A DNA stretch of 32,720 bases from contig JAISFV010000031.1 of assembly GCA_031263445.1 (NCBI GenBank), positions 1 to 32,720 of the forward strand. Direction: 5' to 3'. The position numbers were made by a program, and so were the translations under genes. Every line of letters begins with the position of its first letter. The first letter of the stretch is position 1. Below the pieces are notes generated by a model. The model saw only the letters and a list, made by a program, of their open reading frames with translations, had not been told where the DNA came from and did no database searches. Positions 6,852 to 15,035 of this stretch are shown piece after piece. Source of the stretch: Synergistaceae bacterium. GTDB lineage: Bacteria > Synergistota > Synergistia > Synergistales > Synergistaceae.

Positions 6852-7820
6852 ATGACGGCAAAGGGCAGGATCGTCCCGGCGACAGAGGAGTACCTCATGG
6901 AGGCTTCGCTCATCATACGGCGCGGGGGATTGGTTGCGTTCCCGACGGAGACGGTTTATGGGCTCGGGGCGAACGCTTTGGACAGCGGCGCGGTCAAGGG
7001 GATATTCGCCGCGAAGGGCCGCCCGCAGGACAACCCCCTCATCGTGCACGTGTCCGGCGCGCGGCAGGCAGCGGAGTACGCTGAGGTCGGCGAGTGCGCT
7101 CTGAAGCTGATGGACAGTTTCTGGCCTGGCCCGCTCTCGATAGTGCTGTATTCCACAGGAGGCGTCCCCGACGTGACGAGAGCCGGTCTCGACACGGTAG
7201 CGCTCCGCGTCCCTCGGCACCCCGTCGCGCTTTCGCTGATAGAGAAATCCGGCGTCCCGATAGCCGCCCCGTCAGCGAACAGGAGCGGGAGGCCCAGCCC
7301 GACGTCGGCCGGCGCCGTAGCCGATGACCTGGGCAGCGCGGTCGATCTCATCATTGACGGCGGGCCTACGTTCGTTGGGCTCGAATCGACCGTAGTGGAC
7401 GCCACTCGCGGCAGTGCGGCCATCCTCCGCCCCGGGTGCGTGACCAGGGAGATGCTGGCCAGGGTAGTCGGCCTGTCCGGGGGGGGCTGCGGCGAGATCG
7501 CGCATAGGTCGCCAGGGACGCGGCACAGGCATTACGCGCCTGACATCCCGCTGTTCTTGTGGGACGGGACGGATCGCGCCCCGTTCCGTGAGGCGTCCGG
7601 GTTGAAGTGGTGTTATATGGGTACGCGGACACCGCCGAGGGACATAGGCACGCCGCACAGGGAGATAATTTTCAGCTCGCTGGGCGAATATGCCAGGGGT
7701 CTCTTCGCGCGGCTCAGGGAATTCGAGGCGAGCGGCGCGGAGATGATCATCGCTCAGATTCCGGAGGAAGGCGGTATCGGCTCGGCGATACGCAACCGTC
7801 TAGGGAGGGCGGCAGAATGA
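6852..7820 (+). CDS. Threonylcarbamoyl-AMP synthase, Sua5 type
   Basis: A 322-residue Sua5/YrdC/YwlC enzyme making threonylcarbamoyl-AMP from threonine, bicarbonate and ATP for t6A-37 of ANN-reading tRNAs. The N-terminal YrdC domain shows FPTETVYGLGA (30-40), KGRPQDNPLIVH (about 55-66) and SANRSGRPSPT. The RHRHYAP segment (about 225) is the Sua5 linker, followed by a shorter C-terminal Sua5 domain. It is a little shorter than most Sua5 proteins (about 340-350). The ATG at 6852 has GGAGG nine bases before it. It pairs with tgt as a second tRNA modification gene in the same operon, and its stop overlaps the next start. Confidence 0.95.
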   Translation: MTAKGRIVPATEEYLMEASLIIRRGGLVAFPTETVYGLGANALDSGAVKGIFAAKGRPQDNPLIVHVSGARQAAEYAEVGECALKLMDSFWPGPLSIVLYSTGGVPDVTRAGLDTVALRVPRHPVALSLIEKSGVPIAAPSANRSGRPSPTSAGAVADDLGSAVDLIIDGGPTFVGLESTVVDATRGSAAILRPGCVTREMLARVVGLSGGGCGEIAHRSPGTRHRHYAPDIPLFLWDGTDRAPFREASGLKWCYMGTRTPPRDIGTPHREIIFSSLGEYARGLFARLREFEASGAEMIIAQIPEEGGIGSAIRNRLGRAAE

Positions 7821-8842
7821 AGAAAATGATGCTTGGCAAGACTGGTCTTTTGGTGTCCTGGAGCGGCTTCGGCGCGCTTCCGATCCAAAGGGTCGGCATG
7901 GCGGAGGCGGTGCCGCTCCTGCGGGCCGCCCTGGACGGCGGCATAGATTTTTATGACACGGCGCGTTCTTACACGGACAGCGAGTCCAAAGTCGGCGCAG
8001 CGTTCGGACAGATCAGGGACAGGGTGGTGATCGCGACGAAATCCCACTCCCTAAACGGGGAGTCCCTCATGAAAGACCTGCACACGAGCCTCAAGGAGCT
8101 GAGGACCGACCACGTGGACGTCTACCAGTTCCACATCGCGAAAAAAATACACGCGCCCGGTGACCCCGACGGGCTTTACGACGCGGCGTCGAGGGCAAAG
8201 GCCGACGGCAAGATCGGACATATCGGCCTGACGACGCATCTGCTGAGTGTGGCGCTCGAGGCGGCGGTGTGCGGGCTGTACGAGACATTGCAATTTCCGC
8301 TGAGCTACCTCTCGTCCGAGAAAGATCTCGATGTCGTCCGCCTGTGCCGCGAGAACGGCGTGGGCTTCATCGCCATGAAGGCGCTCTCGGGAGGGCTGAT
8401 AACGGACGCCCGCGCCGCCTTTTTCTGGATGAGGCAGCAGGAAGGCGTGGTTCCCATATGGGGGATTCAGAGCATGGGCGAGCTGGAAGAGTTTTTGGCA
8501 CTGGAGGAAAACCCGCCTGACGGAGGCGAAGCCGCCAGCCAGATAGAGCGCGACAGGCGCGACCTGTCAGGGAGTTTCTGCCGGGGCTGCGGCTACTGCC
8601 TGCCGTGTCCTGCCGGCATTGAGATCAACTGGGTGGCGAGGATGCCGCAGGCGCTGCGCAGGATGAAGGCGATGGATTTCGTCACGCCGGAGTGGCGGGA
8701 GAAGATGGAGAGATCGCTCGAATGCATCCGCTGCGGCGATTGCGCTCGGCGCTGCCCATATGAGCTGGACGCGCCCTCGCTGATCGAGGCGTCATATGCG
8801 GATTACAAGCTGTTCACTGCTGAATGGGACAAAAATACATAG
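7817..8842 (+). CDS. Aldo/keto reductase with C-terminal 4Fe-4S dicluster domain
   Basis: A 341-residue protein. The N-terminal barrel keeps the aldo/keto reductase tetrad: D47 and Y52 (DFYDTARSY), K75 (ATKSH) and H106 (QFHIA). The C-terminus adds ferredoxin motifs CRGCGYCLPCP (about residue 253-263) and CIRCGDCARRCP (about 302-313). This class is common in anaerobes and may take electrons from ferredoxin rather than only NAD(P)H; the substrate is unknown. The ATG at 7817 overlaps the stop of the Sua5 gene (ATGA). A longer in-frame start at 7607 lies inside the Sua5 gene and is not credible. Confidence 0.9.
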   Translation: MKKMMLGKTGLLVSWSGFGALPIQRVGMAEAVPLLRAALDGGIDFYDTARSYTDSESKVGAAFGQIRDRVVIATKSHSLNGESLMKDLHTSLKELRTDHVDVYQFHIAKKIHAPGDPDGLYDAASRAKADGKIGHIGLTTHLLSVALEAAVCGLYETLQFPLSYLSSEKDLDVVRLCRENGVGFIAMKALSGGLITDARAAFFWMRQQEGVVPIWGIQSMGELEEFLALEENPPDGGEAASQIERDRRDLSGSFCRGCGYCLPCPAGIEINWVARMPQALRRMKAMDFVTPEWREKMERSLECIRCGDCARRCPYELDAPSLIEASYADYKLFTAEWDKNT

Positions 8843-8862
8843 GACGGGATGAGGTGCGCAGC

Positions 8863-9693
8863 GTGAAAATATTCATCAGTGCCGACATGGAGGGCGCGAC
8901 GGGCGTCGTGCGGGGAGTCCAGACCGATCACAGGGAGAAGGAGTACGAGTTCGGCTGCAGGATGATGCTGCACGACGTGAAGGCCGTCATCCGAGGCGCG
9001 CTGGACGCCGGCGCAGAGCGTGTGCTGGTGAACGACTCGCACTGGAGGATGATCAACCTCGACATCGCCGCGTTCGGCTTCGGGGAGAGGGTGAGCCTCA
9101 TCAGCGGCTCGCCGAAGGCCCTTTGCATGGTGGAGGGCTTCGATACGGCGGACGCCGCCTTCTTCGTCGGATACCACGCCAAGGCCGGCACCGCCAACGC
9201 GACCATAGATCACACCATCAGCGGATCCGTGGTCTACTCCATAACGCTCAACGGGAAAGAGCTGGGCGAGACGGGGCTTAACGCCGCCGTGTGCGCCCAG
9301 CGGGGTGTCCCGCTCGCCCTGGTGACAGGAGACGCGGCGGTCTGCGCCGAAGCGTCAGCGCTCTTGGGCGACGGCCTTGTCACGGCCTGCGTCAAGACCG
9401 CGCGCGGGAGGGAATCTGCGGAGTGCCTCCTCCCCGAGACGAGCGACCAGGTTCTGGACGAAGCGGCTAAGGAGGCGGTCCGCCGCGCGCGCGCCAGGAA
9501 GTCGCCTGTAATGGACATCGGCAGCGGCGCGTTCGACCTGCGCATAGCGTTTCACAATTCGAAGCAATGCGACGAGGCCGCCATCCTGCCTGGCATCGAA
9601 AGGCTCGACGGGCGCACCGTCCGCGCCACTGGCCGCGATATGGAGACGATGATGCGGATGGCCCTGTCCCTGATCTCCCTTGCCGGGAGCTGA
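8863..9693 (+). CDS. M55-family D-aminopeptidase, DppA type (copy 1)
   Basis: A 276-residue zinc peptidase of the DppA family, cleaving D-Ala-D-Ala or similar D-amino-acid peptides in the cytoplasm. All DppA positions are present: D8 and E10 (SADMEG), H60 (NDSH), H105 (GYHAKAG), the catalytic-type H117 (TIDHT) and E136 (LGETGLN). GTG 8863 is chosen because GATGAGG lies eight bases upstream and the family begins right at the KIFIS strand; an ATG at 8824 would overlap the previous gene. The B. subtilis relative works on D-Ala peptides for recycling. The second copy follows 69 bases on. Confidence 0.92.
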   Translation: MKIFISADMEGATGVVRGVQTDHREKEYEFGCRMMLHDVKAVIRGALDAGAERVLVNDSHWRMINLDIAAFGFGERVSLISGSPKALCMVEGFDTADAAFFVGYHAKAGTANATIDHTISGSVVYSITLNGKELGETGLNAAVCAQRGVPLALVTGDAAVCAEASALLGDGLVTACVKTARGRESAECLLPETSDQVLDEAAKEAVRRARARKSPVMDIGSGAFDLRIAFHNSKQCDEAAILPGIERLDGRTVRATGRDMETMMRMALSLISLAGS

Positions 9694-9762
9694 ACTGCGG
9701 AGGGAAGCCGGGCAGGCGCCGTCGGGCTTGCCATAGATAGACAGAATGGGGGGGGAGTGACG

Positions 9763-10590
9763 ATGCGCGTATACATGTCGGTTGACGCCGAGGGGTGTTC
9801 CGGGATATTCAAGCTGGCACAGGTAACGCCTGGGAACCCGGAATATGATTTTTGCAGGAGGATGATGGAGGGGGACGCCAATGCTGCGATTGCGGGCGCG
9901 TTCAGAGGAGGGGCCACGGAAGTGGTCGTGAACGACGCCCACGAGAGAGGGGACAACATCCGCATCGAGAAGCTCGACGGGCGCGCGCGGCTGATCAGCG
10001 GCAGCGACAGGTCTTTCTCGATGATGGAGGGCATATCGCCCGAGTTCGACGCGGCGATGCTCATCGGATACCACAACCGCAAGGGCGGCGGCGGGGTCAT
10101 ATCGCACACGTACTACTACAGCGAGATGCAGGAGGTGCGCCTGAACGGCGAGCCCGTAGGGGAAGCAGAGATCAACGGGCTGCTGGCCGGTAGCTTCGGC
10201 GTCCCGCTCGTGTTCCTCTCGGGCGACCAATACGTGACAGAGAGCATCAGGGCGAAGGTTCCTGGCATACGGACGGCCGCCACCAAGAAGGCGATCGGGA
10301 ACGCGGCCGCCGAGTGCGTGAATCCCGAGCTTGTATGGAAATCGATAGAGGAAGAGGCTTACGCCGCCGTGTCGGGTCTCGGTAGCGCCTCTGTGATACC
10401 GATGGACGACGCGCCATACTCGCTTGAAATCCGGTTCTCCACGCCCGGGCACGCCAACCGCGCGTCCCTGCTGCCCGGGTCGCTGCGCATGTCACCGACG
10501 GCGGTCGGGTTCGAGGCGGCTGACTACGGCAGCGTGTTCAGGGCCTTCCTCTGCCTCATAACGCTCGCCTCTACGTTCAACGAGTTCTAG
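9763..10590 (+). CDS. M55-family D-aminopeptidase, DppA type (copy 2)
   Basis: A 275-residue paralogue of the preceding gene, clearly diverged but with all metal and catalytic positions kept: D8 and E10 (SVDAEG), H60 (NDAH), H104 (GYHNRKG), H115 (VISHT) and E134 (VGEAEIN). In aligned length and ISGSDRSFSMMEG it is closer to the B. subtilis DppA than copy 1. The usual Met of SVDMEG is Ala here, which is not a ligand. The ATG at 9763 follows a run of G ending in GGAG at five bases; a GTG two codons earlier is possible. The two copies may differ in substrate or form a hetero-oligomer; both are inference. Confidence 0.92.
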   Translation: MRVYMSVDAEGCSGIFKLAQVTPGNPEYDFCRRMMEGDANAAIAGAFRGGATEVVVNDAHERGDNIRIEKLDGRARLISGSDRSFSMMEGISPEFDAAMLIGYHNRKGGGGVISHTYYYSEMQEVRLNGEPVGEAEINGLLAGSFGVPLVFLSGDQYVTESIRAKVPGIRTAATKKAIGNAAAECVNPELVWKSIEEEAYAAVSGLGSASVIPMDDAPYSLEIRFSTPGHANRASLLPGSLRMSPTAVGFEAADYGSVFRAFLCLITLASTFNEF

Positions 10591-10592
10591 CG

Positions 10593-12707
10593 ATGGAGTT
10601 CAAGTATTACGAGCACGGGGTGTGCCGCGGAGACGTCAGGTTCGACGGGACGGGCGTCCATGCCCGCTTTCGGGACGGCCCGCGCGGCGCATGGAGAGAA
10701 GAGAGGGAAACAGCGCCAAGCGCTTCCCCTGGCTCGTTCCCGTTCGGTGAAGCAGTCCCGCTCTTTGACGCGTTTCGTTCATGCCGGCGCGAAGCTCATG
10801 ACGGCAAGGCCGTCCTGCCCGACGGCAGGGTCTATGAGGCTCAAAGGAACGTGCGCGCCGGCGGCAAATCGGCCACGGTCTGGGCGGTCACCTCAGACGG
10901 CCCGGTGCTAGACCTCGCGGTCGACGACTGCGGCGGCGAGATAAGGGCCGTTTTCTGGACGTCCAAGAAGGGGACGGCGGTGCTGGCCGAGGACGGATGG
11001 GAATGCGTTACGCCGGCCGCCCTATGGGATGACGGGCTGCTGCCGGAGGCAGGGCCGGTCTCTCATCGTGGCACCGAATTAGTGCCGATGCGCGACGGGG
11101 TGCGTCTGGCCACCGAGATATGGCTGCCAGGGGACGGGGCGGGGAAATACCCTGCCGTCCTGATGCGGACCCCATACAATCGCATGGATGGCGCAGAGCG
11201 CGCGATATATCTAGCGGAGCGCGGCTACGCCTTGGTCTCCCAGGACGTGAGAGGCCGCGAGGACTCGGAGGGCGAGTTCATGCCGGCTGTGTACGAGGCG
11301 CTCGACGGGGAGGACACGCTGGACTGGCTGGCTTCTCAGCCCTGGTGCGACGGCAGCGTCGGGATGATCGGCGGCTCGTACCTAGGGAGAGTGCAGTGGC
11401 AGGCGGCCTCGACAGGACACCCCGCGCTCAAGGCGCTCGTGAGCCAGGTGACGGCTGGCGGCCCGTTCGTGGACAGCCCGAGGCCGGGCGGCACGTTCAG
11501 CACCGGGTTCCTCGCGTGGATGTTCATGATGTCCGAGCGGAGGACGGCCAAGGAGAAGATGTCGCGGAGCGACTGGCCTGACCTGTTGGCGTCCCGCCCG
11601 CTCCGCGATATACCGGAGAGGGCGCTGGGGCAAAAGATCCCGTTCTGGGAGGAGTGGGTCAAGCACCCCGACTACGACGGATTTTGGGAGGGCAGCGACT
11701 GGGCCGCCTGCGGGGACAAAATAGACGTCCCGGCGCTCCTTATCTCAGGCTGGTACGACGACGACGGCATGGGGACGCTCCAGGCGTGGGAGATGAACGC
11801 GTCCAGGGGGCGGAAGAATCAGCGGATGGTGCTTGGCCCCTGGATTCACAGCTACAACACGGCGCGCTGCGTCCACGGCGTGAGTTTTGGCCCTGACGCG
11901 CTCCGGTACGACCTCGACCTGCTGGCGCTCCGCTGGTTCGAGCGATTTCTGAAGGGTGTACGAAACGGCGTCGAGTCCCCTGCGGTCGAATATTACGCCG
12001 TGGGCGAAAACAGTTGGAAGGAGTCGCCGGCCTGGCCGCCGGATGACGCGCGGCCAACGCCGCTCTACCTCCACAGCGGCGGGCGGGCTAACGGCTCTTC
12101 AGGGGACGGAGCGCTGTCGTTCGACGCCCCCGGGCCGGAGCCGGACGACACGTACCTTTACGACCCGGACGACCCGGCGCCGCAGCTCATCGACATGGCA
12201 GAAAACGAGATGGCCGTGCCGGAGGATTACAGGGAGGCCGAGAGGCGTGACGACGTACTGGTCTATACGACCGCGCCGCTCTCGTCGCCGCTCCCCATAG
12301 CCGGCAACGTGACGGCGGTCCTCTACGCGGCGAGCGACGCCCCCGACACGGACTGGCTCGTCCGCCTCACGGACGTGGACGCAAACGGCAGATCCATCCG
12401 GCTCGTCGACGCGATCATCCAGGCGCGCTACCGCGAATCGTGGAGCGAGCCGAAGCTCCTCGTCCCTGGGGAAACGGTCCGTTACGAAATACGTCTGCCG
12501 CACATAGCCAACACCTTTTTGGAGGGGCACAGGATAAGGGTTCACGTCACGTCTAGCGCTGCGAACCTTACTTTCCCGAACCCGAACACGGGGAGGGACG
12601 TCTTTACGGAGACGGAGGCCAGGACGGCCCGCCAGCGCGTCTCGCACCGAGCTGGCGCCGCGAGCTGCGTGATCCTGCCGGTGTGCGGCGGCGCCAAAGG
12701 CCGCTGA
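10593..12707 (+). CDS. CocE/NonD-family serine hydrolase (X-Pro dipeptidyl-peptidase S15-like)
   Basis: A 704-residue protein. Residues ~165-450 form an alpha/beta hydrolase: VPMRDGVRLATEIWLP, then DVRGREDSEGEF, then the nucleophile elbow GGSYLG (Ser near 261), Asp in GWYDDDG (near 388) and His in LGPWIHS (near 419). Residues ~470-700 match the PepX/CocE C-terminal jelly roll. The first ~150 residues are a polar, strand-rich extension that I do not recognise. Members hydrolyse X-Pro peptides, acyl esters or amides. It starts two bases after the DppA copy 2 stop, so an operon with the two D-aminopeptidases is likely and a peptide-type substrate is plausible. No signal peptide, hence cytoplasmic. 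Confidence 0.88.
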   Translation: MEFKYYEHGVCRGDVRFDGTGVHARFRDGPRGAWREERETAPSASPGSFPFGEAVPLFDAFRSCRREAHDGKAVLPDGRVYEAQRNVRAGGKSATVWAVTSDGPVLDLAVDDCGGEIRAVFWTSKKGTAVLAEDGWECVTPAALWDDGLLPEAGPVSHRGTELVPMRDGVRLATEIWLPGDGAGKYPAVLMRTPYNRMDGAERAIYLAERGYALVSQDVRGREDSEGEFMPAVYEALDGEDTLDWLASQPWCDGSVGMIGGSYLGRVQWQAASTGHPALKALVSQVTAGGPFVDSPRPGGTFSTGFLAWMFMMSERRTAKEKMSRSDWPDLLASRPLRDIPERALGQKIPFWEEWVKHPDYDGFWEGSDWAACGDKIDVPALLISGWYDDDGMGTLQAWEMNASRGRKNQRMVLGPWIHSYNTARCVHGVSFGPDALRYDLDLLALRWFERFLKGVRNGVESPAVEYYAVGENSWKESPAWPPDDARPTPLYLHSGGRANGSSGDGALSFDAPGPEPDDTYLYDPDDPAPQLIDMAENEMAVPEDYREAERRDDVLVYTTAPLSSPLPIAGNVTAVLYAASDAPDTDWLVRLTDVDANGRSIRLVDAIIQARYRESWSEPKLLVPGETVRYEIRLPHIANTFLEGHRIRVHVTSSAANLTFPNPNTGRDVFTETEARTARQRVSHRAGAASCVILPVCGGAKGR

Positions 12708-12720
12708 CTGCCAGTCGGCG
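12702..12720. terminator. GC hairpin between convergent hydrolase and alr genes
   Basis: CGCTGACT and AGTCGGCG form an eight-pair stem (one G-U) with the loop GCC, placed across the stop codon region of both converging genes. No U tract follows on either strand, so it is a terminator-like or end-protecting hairpin rather than a textbook intrinsic terminator. Confidence 0.45.
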
Positions 12721-12722
12721 CG

Positions 12723-13838
12723 TCACACGTAGACGCGGGGCATCCTGGCGGTGAAGGAGACGGGGATCGTCCCTGTGACGGTCGATAGCTTTTCCGCGAC
12801 CTCGGCGACAGTGATCTCCAGGTCGCCCTGGCGGCCGATGAGGACGGCCTCGTCTCCTGTTTTGGGGTTCTCCAGGTGCGAGACGCCGACGACGAACTGA
12901 TCCATGCAGATGCGGCCGCGAATGGGGCATCGCTTGCCCTGAATCAGGACGCTGCCGATGTTTGACAGCCCCCTGTCGAAACCGTCGCCGTAGCCGGCCG
13001 GGATGACGGCCACCAGTTCCGTGCCGCTCGTCCTATAAGTCGAGCCGTAGCTTATGCCCCTGTCGGCGGGCAGCTCGCGCACGAGCCCTACTGCGGCCTT
13101 GATCTCGAAGCAGGGCTTTATCGGGATGGCGTCCCCGCACTCCGGGGCCGGTATGAGCCCGTGCAGTATGTGTCCCGGCCTCACCGCGTCCATGTACATC
13201 TCAGACAGGTTGGCCAGCATTGCGCCGGAGTTGCAGCAGTGCGACATCCTGACCTGGATCCCTGCCCTTCTGATCTCTTTTACGATGGAATCGAAGATGC
13301 CGAACTGCCGCTGCGTCGCGGCGGCGTCCTCCTCGTCCGCTCTCGCGAAGTGTGTCAGGATGCCCTCGAAATCTATCCCGGGGAGCGAGTGCAGCCGCTC
13401 CGCCGCGCGCAGCGCCTCCTCGCGCAGGAAGCCTACCCTGCCCATCCCGGTGTCCACTTTCAAGTGCGCCCTCGCCATGCGGCCCGTTTTTTGCGCCGCC
13501 CTGGAGAGCGCCTCCGCCATTTTCATATCGGTGACTACGGCGCTTATGCCGTGCGTGACGTATATCTCAGCCGTGTCATAGGGCGACGTGCCAAGCACCA
13601 GGATGCTGTCCTGGATACCCGCCTCGCGGAGTTCGAGGGCCTCGTCCGGCGTGGCCACGGCGAAGAAATCCGCACCCACGCCCTTGAGCGTCCACGCGAC
13701 GGGGAGAACGCCCATGCCATAGGCGTTAGATTTGATTACCGCGATTACTTTTGCGTTTCGGGCGTTCTCGCTGATAGCGCGGAAATTATGCCTGTAATTT
13801 TCGAGAGAGACTTCCATCCTGGTCTGGCGCAGATTCAT
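12723..13838 (-). CDS. alr: Alanine racemase
   Basis: A 371-residue PLP enzyme that interconverts L- and D-alanine for peptidoglycan. The cofactor lysine is K36 in AVIKSNAYGMG. The second catalytic base is the Tyr in GISYGSTYRT (near 263), followed by VAVIPAGYGDGFDRGLSN and GRICMDQFVVGV. The start ATG 13838 has GGGGGT upstream; a GTG three codons earlier (13847) overlaps that site. It is transcribed alone from the AT-rich region and converges on the DppA/hydrolase operon, which would consume D-Ala peptides. Confidence 0.96.
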   Translation of the reverse strand: MNLRQTRMEVSLENYRHNFRAISENARNAKVIAVIKSNAYGMGVLPVAWTLKGVGADFFAVATPDEALELREAGIQDSILVLGTSPYDTAEIYVTHGISAVVTDMKMAEALSRAAQKTGRMARAHLKVDTGMGRVGFLREEALRAAERLHSLPGIDFEGILTHFARADEEDAAATQRQFGIFDSIVKEIRRAGIQVRMSHCCNSGAMLANLSEMYMDAVRPGHILHGLIPAPECGDAIPIKPCFEIKAAVGLVRELPADRGISYGSTYRTSGTELVAVIPAGYGDGFDRGLSNIGSVLIQGKRCPIRGRICMDQFVVGVSHLENPKTGDEAVLIGRQGDLEITVAEVAEKLSTVTGTIPVSFTARMPRVYV

Positions 13839-13895
13839 CGTTGACACCCCCGGAGCGGAAATGCCGTATGTCGTTCGTGGCGACGGCTCCCCGCA

Positions 13896-13904
13896 ATTTT
13901 AGCA
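13896..13904 (-). promoter_or_regulatory. Extended -10 promoter for alr
   Basis: On the minus strand TGCTAAAAT forms an extended -10 element (TGn plus TAAAAT) about 60 bases before the alr start codon. The -35 region is weak, which is acceptable for this promoter class. Confidence 0.4.
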
Positions 13905-13969
13905 CAATCAGTGAAATTACGCAGATGGATGCATAACATACATAAAAAAATACTGTGTAAATTACTAAC

Positions 13970-13998
13970 TTGACAGAAATGATACATGCAGATAATAT
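13970..13998 (+). promoter_or_regulatory. Near-consensus sigma70 promoter facing citX
   Basis: TTGACA (13970-13975), a 17-base spacer, then TATAAT-like TAATAT (13993-13998). This is the best promoter match in the window. Transcription would begin near 14005, about 250 bases before the citX start, leaving a long untranslated leader. Confidence 0.65.
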
Positions 13999-14004
13999 TT
14001 GAAC

Positions 14005-14181
14005 AGATAACATATATTTAACGTTATAAAAAAGCGTTGAGTATTATAGATTAGTTTAATTTTGCCACAGGCAGGTCTTTAGAAAAAACCTGGCTTCCCA
14101 TTCATACATCCACACAAATATCCACGCACCAAGCTCCTTTCACGGGGGGTAGGCTAAGCCGGAGCCCCTCGTTATTTTTTT
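14005..14181 (+). ncRNA. Candidate leader RNA or small RNA ending in a terminator, upstream of citX
   Basis: Between the strong promoter and citX lies about 175 bases without a credible ORF. It shows several local stems (AACG...CGTT at 14020-14038; CAGGT...ACCTG near 14071-14092) and ends in the GC hairpin plus U run at 14144-14181. This may be an attenuator or riboswitch for citX, or a free small RNA. I recognise no known riboswitch class, and the first half is strongly AT-rich. Confidence 0.35.
14144..14181 (+). terminator. Rho-independent terminator-like hairpin upstream of citX
   Basis: GGGG (14146-14149) can pair with CCCC (14165-14168), with GGC/GCC pairing inside (14152-14160), or in an alternative register GGCT (14152-14155) with AGCC (14163-14166). 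A run of seven T follows (14175-14181). It stands after a strong promoter and before citX, the arrangement expected of an attenuator. Confidence 0.55.
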
Positions 14182-14256
14182 GTCCGGCTGTAGCTGGCCG
14201 CGCCTTTCAATGTGGTAAAATCCCTTCGAGTCGGTTTCGGGGCGGAGGTGGTTCCC

Positions 14257-14853
14257 ATGTCCGGCTTTGCGAGAGGCGAACCTGCCCGGGAGCGCGGGCC
14301 GTCTGCGGACTGCTCGCCGGTTGAGGGCGGTCTGCGCGCTCTCCTCGCGGCGAGGGAAGAGCGGGCGTGGCTGCAAAAATACCTCTTGGGTGCCTTTTCA
14401 GGACTAGGTTCGCATTGCGTCGCCCAGATCTCGCTCAACATACCGGGCTGGCCCAAGAGGCTCAGCGGAGACGAGCGCGCGCTGCGCGCCGGCGGCAGTC
14501 TTTTTTTGCGGGAGACAGCGGACAGTGCGCGGCCTAAAGCCGGTTTTTTTCTCCTGAACGCCGCCGGGGCTGCTATTATCTGGGTGCTGGCGGACGCCGG
14601 GGACACGGTTCTCGTCAAGGAGAGGGCTGTCAGGATCGAGGAAGGGCCTGAGTGGGGCAGGGTGCTCGACATAGACGTAATCACGCCTGTCGGCCCGCTT
14701 TCGCGGCCTGCCGCCGGGATCGCCGCGCGGAGGTGCTTCTTATGCGGACGGGAGGCCAAAGTATGCGCCAGGACTCAAGCTCACCCTGTCAGAGAACTGA
14801 GGGGCGAGGCCCGGCGGCTCATACGTCTGGCATCTTTTGAGGGCGGCGGCTGA
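14257..14853 (+). CDS. citX: CitX-like apo-citrate lyase phosphoribosyl-dephospho-CoA transferase
   Basis: A 198-residue CitX-family protein. CitX loads the prosthetic group 2'-(5''-triphosphoribosyl)-3'-dephospho-CoA onto the acyl carrier subunit of citrate lyase. Family signatures: LLAAREERAWLQ (29-40), ISLNIPGWPK (58-67), the presumed metal site GRVLDIDVI (D138, D140), GPLSR (146-150) and the cysteine-rich end CFLCGREAKVCAR (C160, C163, C170) with H176. The start ATG 14257 follows GGAGG at eight bases; an earlier in-frame GTG (14212) has no site. No citrate lyase genes (citDEF) or citG are visible, so the partner is elsewhere or the role differs. Its leader carries a promoter and a terminator-like hairpin. 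Confidence 0.85.
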   Translation: MSGFARGEPARERGPSADCSPVEGGLRALLAAREERAWLQKYLLGAFSGLGSHCVAQISLNIPGWPKRLSGDERALRAGGSLFLRETADSARPKAGFFLLNAAGAAIIWVLADAGDTVLVKERAVRIEEGPEWGRVLDIDVITPVGPLSRPAAGIAARRCFLCGREAKVCARTQAHPVRELRGEARRLIRLASFEGGG

Positions 14854-15035
14854 CGTCAATTTGAAATTAGAGGGGCTTATCAAGGCAGTGCTTTTGCGAG
14901 GCGGGATGTACTGCCAACGCCTGATCGGAATCAAACTGGCATGGGGTCTGCGCCGGCCCGCATCGCGAAATTATCGCGCGCAAAGCGTGAGAATTATATG
15001 GGAGTCCAGGAACCACACTGAAAGGGGTTTTTAGA
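14854..15035. other. Intergenic gap with short inverted repeat before the aminotransferase gene
   Basis: No supported gene. CGCGA (14964-14968) and TCGCG (14974-14978) form a short inverted repeat separated by AATTA, followed by a TTATAT box near 14992-14998. This could be an operator and -10 for the aminotransferase gene, but no -35 is convincing. Confidence 0.25.

Noticed and set aside
9355-10452. Long minus-strand open frame opposite the two dppA genes
   Set aside because: Both dppA genes keep all catalytic residues on the other strand; the antisense frame has no ribosome site and is due to high GC.
13786-14013. Small hydrophobic minus-strand ORF overlapping the alr start
   Set aside because: It runs through the AT-rich promoter region in a different frame to alr and has no ribosome site; hydrophobicity follows from AT content.
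14837-15034. 65-codon ORF between citX and the aminotransferase gene
   Set aside because: Overlaps citX, no ribosome site, no recognisable motif, and ends at the next gene start.
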